Of a stretch of DNA of 35,631 nucleotides, positions 30,464 through 35,631 are shown one piece after another; within the stretch, counting starts at the first letter, position 1; the number at the start of each line of letters is the position of its first letter. The notes under the pieces were generated by a model that saw nothing but the letters and a program-made list of their open reading frames with translations, was not told where the DNA came from and did no database searches. The stretch lies in contig JAJBUL010000091.1 in assembly GCA_020860365.1 (NCBI GenBank), positions 1 through 35,631 of the forward strand, written 5' to 3'. Both the position numbers and the translations under genes were made by a program. The stretch is from Clostridiales bacterium. Its GTDB lineage: Bacteria > Bacillota > Clostridia > Lachnospirales > Lachnospiraceae.

Positions 30464-30766
30464 ATGTCCAAAAAAGATTTATCAATTAGTGAACTAAAAA
30501 CCATAGTCAACCCTATTGCAAAAAAATACCATATATCTCGTGTATTTTTGTTTGGTTCATTTGCACGAGGAGATTACAACGACCAAAGTGACATCGATCT
30601 TCGAATTGACAAAGGCAATATGCAGGGAATGTTCGCCCTATGCGGATTCTACACTGATTTGTCCGAGGCTCTTGACCGAAAAATAGATGTACTGACAACC
30701 GGTAGTTTAGAAGATTCTTTTTTGCAAAAAATTAAAAAAGACGAGGTACTGCTATATGCCGAGTGA
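30464..30766 (+). CDS. MNT-type nucleotidyltransferase (antitoxin-like)
   Basis: A 100-aa minimal nucleotidyltransferase of the MNT family. The active-site pattern is FLFGSFARGD (29-37), then SDIDLRI (43-49) with Asp44 and Asp46. Such proteins usually pair with a HEPN-domain RNase and neutralise it by adding AMP to a tyrosine (MntA/HepT). Here the downstream partner survives only as a 35-codon remnant. The ATG at 30464 follows AAGGAGTGACTCGT; a GTG at 30455 is in frame but badly spaced. The surrounding DNA is distinctly more AT-rich than neighbouring genes, suggesting acquisition by transfer. On the plus strand, overlapping the HEPN remnant by 11 bases. Confidence 0.88.
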   Translation: MSKKDLSISELKTIVNPIAKKYHISRVFLFGSFARGDYNDQSDIDLRIDKGNMQGMFALCGFYTDLSEALDRKIDVLTTGSLEDSFLQKIKKDEVLLYAE

Positions 30767-30863
30767 AAGAGATACGGAAATTCTCTGGGAAACTTTGACA
30801 CAGGACATCCCAGCGTTGCAAGCTTACTGCCAGGAAATTTTACAGGGAGGAAGATACGCATGA
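30756..30863 (+). pseudogene. HEPN (HepT-like) toxin remnant, internally deleted
   Basis: A 35-codon frame starting inside the MNT gene's last codons and ending ATGA with the rarD start. It reads MPSERDTEILWETLTQDIP, then an ending typical of HepT C-termini ('xxDxExxWxTxxxDIPxLxxxCxxIL'). The N-terminal helices and the catalytic RxxxxH motif that should precede DTEIL are absent. Start and end positions, both overlapping neighbours by a few bases, look original, so an in-frame internal deletion of most of the toxin is the simplest explanation. It may act only as a coupling peptide for rarD. Confidence 0.65.
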
Positions 30864-31747
30864 ATAGAACTGTGTGGGGCTCGCTCGGTGTCGCAGCCGC
30901 GTATGTCTGCTGGGGCGTGCTGACGATTTTCTGGAATCTGCTGAGCGAGGTGAATTCGGTTTATGTGCTTTCACAGCGGATCATCTGGTCGATGGTATTT
31001 ATGGGAATTTTTATAGCGTGTACCGGAAAATGGCCGGAGATCGCGCCGATTTTCCGAAACCGAAAGCAGCTTATCACCTGCTTTGTCTGCGGCATTCTGA
31101 TTACAATCAACTGGGGCGTGTATATTTTCGCGGTCAGCAGCGGCCATGTGCTGGACGCGAGCCTGGGCTACTTTATTGAACCGGTTCTGGTCGGAGCGAT
31201 CGGACTGCTTGTGTTCCGGGAGAGGCCGAGCAAAATGGAGCTGACGACGTATTTGTTTGCGGTCATCGGCCTGGTGTATCTGATCGCGCGCACGGAGACG
31301 ATTCCGGCACTTGCCCTTCTGATCTCCGGATCGTTTGCCATTTATGGGGCAGTGAAAAAGAACCTGGAGCTTACTCCGCATGCTTCGCTTTTTATGGAGA
31401 CGTTGTGCATGACACCGTTCGCGCTGCTTTTCGCCTTCTGGGCGGATTCGGCCGGAATGGGGAGTATCGGCGTCCTTTCCGGAGCCGAGTTTTTGCTGCT
31501 GCCGGCTTGCGGAGTGATTACCTCCATTCCGCTGCTTTTGTTTAACATAGGCGTAAAGGAAATTCCCTATTACATATCGGGCATACTAATGTATATCAAT
31601 CCGACTCTACAATTTCTGATGGGACTGTTTTATTTCCACGAAGACCTGGATATGAATAAGCTGACCGCATTTTGCTTTATCTGGTTCGGAATTGTATTCA
31701 CAGTCGCGGATCATCTGCGGCAGATACGCAAAAAGACCGTTCTGTGA
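30860..31747 (+). CDS. rarD: EamA-family transporter RarD
   Basis: A 295-aa membrane protein with about ten helices in two EamA/DMT repeats. The N-terminal VWGSLGVAAAYVCWGVLTIFW, the LLSEVNSVYVLSQRIIWS stretch and the conserved ISGILMYINPTLQFLMGLFYF fit RarD, a drug/metabolite-superfamily permease of unknown substrate. AGGGAGG precedes the ATG; the start overlaps the stop of the HEPN remnant (ATGA), pointing to translational coupling. Codon use is GC-richer than in the MNT gene before it. The gene ends inside a bidirectional terminator facing dnaE. Confidence 0.92.
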   Translation: MNRTVWGSLGVAAAYVCWGVLTIFWNLLSEVNSVYVLSQRIIWSMVFMGIFIACTGKWPEIAPIFRNRKQLITCFVCGILITINWGVYIFAVSSGHVLDASLGYFIEPVLVGAIGLLVFRERPSKMELTTYLFAVIGLVYLIARTETIPALALLISGSFAIYGAVKKNLELTPHASLFMETLCMTPFALLFAFWADSAGMGSIGVLSGAEFLLLPACGVITSIPLLLFNIGVKEIPYYISGILMYINPTLQFLMGLFYFHEDLDMNKLTAFCFIWFGIVFTVADHLRQIRKKTVL

Positions 31748-31759
31748 CGGTCTTTTTGC
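31728..31759. terminator. bidirectional terminator between rarD and dnaE
   Basis: GCAAAAAGACCGT (31728-31740) and ACGGTCTTTTTGC (31747-31759) are perfect 13-bp arms with a six-base loop. Each strand has an A-run before and a T-run after the stem. The rarD stop codon is in the loop/second arm, and dnaE ends at 31763. Confidence 0.9.
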
Positions 31760-31762
31760 ATC

Positions 31763-34700
31763 TTATTTATTTCTGTTTTTCTCCATAAACTTCACGTTTT
31801 CAGCACCGAAGATCGCGCGCAGCCCTTCCACCAGCTCTTCGTTCGCATCAATTGCCCAGTTTGCGCCAAGCCTGCGCACGGCGCGCTCACTGCGCACATA
31901 AATCACGACATAGTCCTCGCCTTCGCTCTCTCGAAGCACCCCGAAAAGCTGTCCTTCTTTCTGCGCATACTCCTGTTTATCGGTAAACTGCACCCAGAGT
32001 TCCCGGCTATTTCCTTTTGGTTTTTCCGCATTATCCCATCTTTTCTGACCACCGGAACGATTCGCATAGCTGCCCGCCTGCGGTGTATGGCTTCCTCCCG
32101 ATAAGGTGCCAGGATCTGCTCCCAGATTTTGGGATTGTCCTGAATTTTGCCCCTGTCCCTGTTCAAACGGCCATACACGCTCACAGATCAGCTTACTCGG
32201 CCGGTCGTCCTCGCAGCTGACGCGGCCGCGCACAAAGATCTTGTTATCCGGCGTCAGATATTGATTGTACGCCTCATAATCGCGCGGGAATACGACCACC
32301 TCCACGGTGCCGACCAGATCCTCCAGGGTCAGGAAGGCCATCGTCTGGTTGGTCTTTGTATACTTAACTGTTTTGTTCGAAATCATACCGCCGATGACTG
32401 CGCGGCTGTTGTCCTGTACCACCGACTGGTTGGTCTCCTCATCCAGCTGGAAGTCCGTGGTGACATTGGTGATCGCAGCGCGCCATTTCTCCTCATAGCG
32501 ATCCAGGGGATGCCCGCTGACGTAGATACCCAGCACTTCTTTTTCAAATGCCAGAAGCTGTTCTTTGTCAAATTCTCCGACCTCCGGCAGCCGAATCTCA
32601 AGCTCCTTTTTATCTTCCTCACCCAGCAGGTCAAACAGCGACATCTGACCCGATACTGAATCCTTTTTTTGCGCTGCCGCATAATCCATGATCCGCGCGT
32701 AGCCCATCAGCATCTGCTTGCGCGTATTGCCAAAGCAGTCCAGCGCACCGGCCTTAATCAGGCTCTCGATGGTCCGTTTATTGACATCCTTGCTCCCGCT
32801 GACCCGCTCGATGAAATCCTGCAGGCTTCGAAAAGCGCCGCCGCTTTCCCGCTCCGCCACGATGCCGTCAATCACCGGACGACCGATGCTTTTGAGCGCA
32901 CTGAGCGCGTAGCGAATCTTATATTTCCTGGCGGGCTTTTCCCCAGAGGCCGACGGTTCTGCCAAAGCCCCCGAATCATCAAACACGCCAACAGAAAAGC
33001 CTGTTTCCCCGGTATTGATATCCGGCGGCAGGATCTCAATCCCCATCTGGCGGCAGGTGAGCGTATATTCCGCCACCTTACCGGGATTATCGATGACAGA
33101 GGTCATCAATGCTGCCATGAACTCGACCGGATAATAATATTTCAGCCAGGCGGTCTGGTAGGCCACAACCGCATAGGCCGCCGCATGCGACTTATTGAAC
33201 GCATAGCGCGCGAAATCCGTCATCTCATCGAAAATAGCGTTCGCGGTTTTCTCGTCAATTCCATTCGCAATACAGCCTGGTACGCCTTCCTCTTCGTTTC
33301 CATAGACAAAATTCTGCCGCTCTTTTGCCATCACAGAGGCTTTTTTCTTTGACATCGCACGGCGGACAAGGTCGCTGCGCCCCAGGGTATAGCCGCCCAA
33401 GTCGCGCACGATCTGCATGACCTGCTCCTGGTAAACAATACAGCCGTAGGTCGGCTCCAGAATCGGCTCCAGCTGCGGACAGTCATATTTGATGTCTTCG
33501 GGGTGATTTTTCCCGTAAATATACTTAGGGATGAAATCCATCGGACCCGGGCGGTAAAGCGAGATACCGGCAATCACATCCTCCAGGCTCTGGGGCTTTA
33601 ACTCCTTCATAAAGTTTTTCATGCCCGTGCTTTCCAGCTGGAACACACCGTCCGTCTTTCCGGTGGCCAACGAATCGTAAACCGCCTTATCGTTAAAATC
33701 AATCGCGTCAATATCAATCGAAAGGCCGCTGCTCTTTTCGGCAAGCTTCACTGCGTTCTGAATCACGGTCAGCGTGCGCAGCCCTAGAAAATCCATTTTC
33801 AGAAGCCCCAGCTCTTCGATCGTCGTCATCGTAAACTGCGTCGTAATCGTGCCGTCGGAAGCCCGCGAAAGAGGGACATACTCATCCATGCTTTTCTGAC
33901 TGATCACCACGCCCGCCGCATGCATCGAGGTGTGCCGCGGCAAACCCTCCAGACGCTTTGACATATCAATCAGCGCATGCACCTGCTCATCGGTCTCATA
34001 CGCCTTGCGCAGCTCCTGACTCATCTCCAGCGCCTTGTCCAGGGTAATATCCAGTTCTTTGGGCACCATCTTGGAAATGGAGTCACAAAGCGCATAGGGC
34101 AGATCCATCACTCGCCCCACATCGCGGATCACGCCGCGCGCAGCCATCGTACCAAAGGTCACAATCTGCACCACGCGGTCTTTGCCGTATTTGCGCATAA
34201 CATAATCAATCACTTCCTGACGCCGCTCGAAGCAGAAATCCACGTCAATATCCGGCATGGACACACGCTCCGGGTTCAGGAAACGCTCAAAGAGCAGATT
34301 GTAGCGGATTGGGTCAAGCTGCGTGATTTCAAGCGTATACGACACGACGCTTCCGGCCGCTGAGCCGCGGCCTGGTCCCACCATAATGTCCTGCTCCCGC
34401 GCATAATGGATGAAATCCCACACAATCAGGAAATAATCCACATAACCCATCTTCTGAATGACAGAAAGCTCATAGTCCAGGCGCGGACGAATCTCCTCCG
34501 CGCGGTCGCCATAGCGTTTCACCAGCCCTTCCGAGCAAAGCTTATTTAAGTATTCCCAGGAGGTATAGGGAGACGGCACGTCAAATTTCGGCAGCTTTGT
34601 CACGCCAAACTCGATCTCGACATGACAGTGCTCCGCGATCTTATGCGTATTTTCAAGTGCTTCCGGTGCATATGGAAAAAGCTCCGCCATCTGTTCCGGC

Positions 34701-35440
34701 GATTTTACAAAATACTGCCCGCCCTCATAGCGCATCCGGTTCTCATCCGAAAGCTTTTTCCCGGTCTGCAAACAGAGCAAAATGTCATGCGCCGAGGCGT
34801 CTTCCTCATACGTATAATGTACATCATTCGTCGCCACCAGCGGAATGCCCAGCTCCCTGCTCATCCGCACCAGCTGCTGATTCACTAATTTTTGCGCCGG
34901 AATGCCATGATCCTGCAGTTCCAGAAAATAATTGCCCTCACCGAAAATCTCCAGATGTCTCTTCGCCTCTGCCTTTGCATCTTCGTACATCCCACGCTGT
35001 AACAGACGCGGCACGGCTCCCGCCAGACAGGCGCTGAGCGCGATAATCCCCTCGTGATACTCGCGCAAAACCTCCAGATCCACGCGCGGCTTATAATAAA
35101 AGCCTTCGACAAAACCCTTTGAAACAATTTTAGTCAGATTCTGATAACCGGTATTATTCTCTGCGAGCAGCACCAGATGGTGATAACGCTCCTCTGACTG
35201 CCCAAGCTCCCGATCGTACCTGGAGCCGGGCGCCACATACACTTCACAGCCCAAGATCGGGTTAATCCCCTCCGCCTTCGCGGCGCGGTAAAAGTCAATC
35301 ACACCATACATCACACCGTGATCGGTAATCGCGGCGCTGTCCATCCCCAGAGCCTTCACCTGCCGCACATATTCCGTTATCTTATTCGAACCGTCCAACA
35401 GACTGTATTCCGTGTGGACATGTAAATGAGTGAAATTCAT
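31763..35440 (-). CDS. dnaE: DNA polymerase III subunit alpha, DnaE type
   Basis: A 1225-aa replicative polymerase. Domains in order: PHP (FTHLHVHTEYSLLDGS, then ITDHGVMYGV), the Pol III palm with the metal aspartates in MPDIDVDFCFERR, PGRGSAAGSVVSY, fingers, helix-hairpin-helix/little finger (YRPGPMDFIP, AFNKSHAAAYAVVAYQTAWLKYYYPVEF) and an OB fold (about 1000-1090). It is longer than E. coli DnaE (1160 aa): after the OB fold lies a Gln/Gly/Ser/Asn-rich low-complexity linker (about 1100-1150) before a conserved C-terminal domain. Firmicutes usually also have PolC, not in this window. AAAGGAGCC precedes the ATG. It follows the RidA-family gene on the same strand by 33 bases. Confidence 0.97.
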   Translation of the reverse strand: MNFTHLHVHTEYSLLDGSNKITEYVRQVKALGMDSAAITDHGVMYGVIDFYRAAKAEGINPILGCEVYVAPGSRYDRELGQSEERYHHLVLLAENNTGYQNLTKIVSKGFVEGFYYKPRVDLEVLREYHEGIIALSACLAGAVPRLLQRGMYEDAKAEAKRHLEIFGEGNYFLELQDHGIPAQKLVNQQLVRMSRELGIPLVATNDVHYTYEEDASAHDILLCLQTGKKLSDENRMRYEGGQYFVKSPEQMAELFPYAPEALENTHKIAEHCHVEIEFGVTKLPKFDVPSPYTSWEYLNKLCSEGLVKRYGDRAEEIRPRLDYELSVIQKMGYVDYFLIVWDFIHYAREQDIMVGPGRGSAAGSVVSYTLEITQLDPIRYNLLFERFLNPERVSMPDIDVDFCFERRQEVIDYVMRKYGKDRVVQIVTFGTMAARGVIRDVGRVMDLPYALCDSISKMVPKELDITLDKALEMSQELRKAYETDEQVHALIDMSKRLEGLPRHTSMHAAGVVISQKSMDEYVPLSRASDGTITTQFTMTTIEELGLLKMDFLGLRTLTVIQNAVKLAEKSSGLSIDIDAIDFNDKAVYDSLATGKTDGVFQLESTGMKNFMKELKPQSLEDVIAGISLYRPGPMDFIPKYIYGKNHPEDIKYDCPQLEPILEPTYGCIVYQEQVMQIVRDLGGYTLGRSDLVRRAMSKKKASVMAKERQNFVYGNEEEGVPGCIANGIDEKTANAIFDEMTDFARYAFNKSHAAAYAVVAYQTAWLKYYYPVEFMAALMTSVIDNPGKVAEYTLTCRQMGIEILPPDINTGETGFSVGVFDDSGALAEPSASGEKPARKYKIRYALSALKSIGRPVIDGIVAERESGGAFRSLQDFIERVSGSKDVNKRTIESLIKAGALDCFGNTRKQMLMGYARIMDYAAAQKKDSVSGQMSLFDLLGEEDKKELEIRLPEVGEFDKEQLLAFEKEVLGIYVSGHPLDRYEEKWRAAITNVTTDFQLDEETNQSVVQDNSRAVIGGMISNKTVKYTKTNQTMAFLTLEDLVGTVEVVVFPRDYEAYNQYLTPDNKIFVRGRVSCEDDRPSKLICERVWPFEQGQGQNSGQSQNLGADPGTLSGGSHTPQAGSYANRSGGQKRWDNAEKPKGNSRELWVQFTDKQEYAQKEGQLFGVLRESEGEDYVVIYVRSERAVRRLGANWAIDANEELVEGLRAIFGAENVKFMEKNRNK

Positions 35441-35473
35441 GGCAGGCTCCTTTCTCCGGAAGGTTTTCTATTT

Positions 35474-35631
35474 TTATTTCACTGCGACAGCCTCCACTTC
35501 CAGCAGCACATCCTTCGGCAGCCTTGCCACTGATACACAGGAGCGTGCCGGAAAGACTCCGGTGAAATATTTTGCGTAAATCTCATTGATTTTCCCAAAA
35601 TCATTCATTTCCTAAATAAATACCGTCGTCT
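35474..35631 (-). pseudogene. ridA: RidA-family protein, 3' end, with in-frame amber codon
   Basis: The C-terminal part of a RidA (YjgF/UK114) imine deaminase, the gene continuing beyond the right edge. The frame reads TTVFI, stop, [36 protein letters not shown] and ends AVAVK. The arginine in PARSC and the glutamate in EVEAVAV are family residues. A TAG at 35612-35614 stands where other members have a residue such as Gln or Lys; one base change from CAG or AAG explains it. Either a pseudogene, a sequencing error close to a contig edge, or read-through. It lies 33 bases upstream of dnaE and may share its transcript. Confidence 0.7.

Noticed and set aside
1-35631. tRNA or rRNA genes, CRISPR arrays, complete IS elements, phage genes
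   Set aside because: No cloverleaf-type sequence, regularly spaced repeats, transposase or phage structural motifs were seen on either strand.

Overview
The window looks like chromosomal DNA from a Gram-positive gut anaerobe of the class Clostridia, most likely Lachnospiraceae. The reasons are the gene order rpsF-ssb-rpsR / gdpP-rplI-dnaB, a VanR/VanS-like two-component system joined to a class B sortase, a DUF951 protein, a DUF1858 redox protein, strong purine-rich ribosome binding sites, and a secreted protein joining a Ser/Thr/Asp/Glu-rich stretch to BspA-like leucine-rich repeats and a CAP domain. Taxonomy is inferred from gene content only. Nearly all genes are on the minus strand; the plus-strand exceptions are a 90-aa orphan gene (4889-5161), a ferredoxin (16074-16244) and the MNT / HEPN remnant / RarD block (30464-31747).

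Left part (1-8 kb). A metallo-beta-lactamase-fold hydrolase cut by the left edge follows a class I methyltransferase whose promoter carries a perfect 16-bp palindrome. Next are a decayed DUF1703-type AAA-ATPase/nuclease fragment and a possible operon of isochorismatase-family hydrolase, quinate/shikimate dehydrogenase and dimethylarginine dimethylaminohydrolase-like enzyme. Its candidate promoter overlaps, back to back, a plus-strand promoter leading to an XRE-regulator remnant and the 90-aa orphan gene. The LRR-CAP surface protein follows, with a one-base frameshift near its C-terminus.

Sugar region (8-15.4 kb). Xylulokinase, a COG2407 L-fucose-isomerase-like enzyme and aldose 1-epimerase form one minus-strand operon (ring opening, isomerisation, phosphorylation of an unidentified sugar). 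A diacylglycerol-kinase-family lipid kinase and a cytoplasmic family 2 glycoside hydrolase lie upstream on the same strand.

Core region (15.5-24 kb). DUF1858 protein, ferredoxin, MerR-like coiled-coil protein, then replication and translation genes: dnaB, rplI, gdpP (c-di-AMP phosphodiesterase), rpsR, ssb and rpsF. The rpsF leader can fold into what looks like the S6:S18 autoregulatory RNA motif. DUF951 and a sirtuin deacylase lie just upstream.

Right part (24-35.6 kb). Sortase B, histidine kinase and response regulator overlap as one operon. Then come asnS with a good promoter, a 43-aa protein with a consensus promoter and its own terminator, a MATE exporter, an MNT nucleotidyltransferase whose HEPN partner is reduced to a 35-codon remnant, a RarD transporter, dnaE, and the end of a RidA-family gene with an in-frame amber codon. 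I see no tRNA, rRNA, CRISPR array, complete IS element, phage gene or replication origin.
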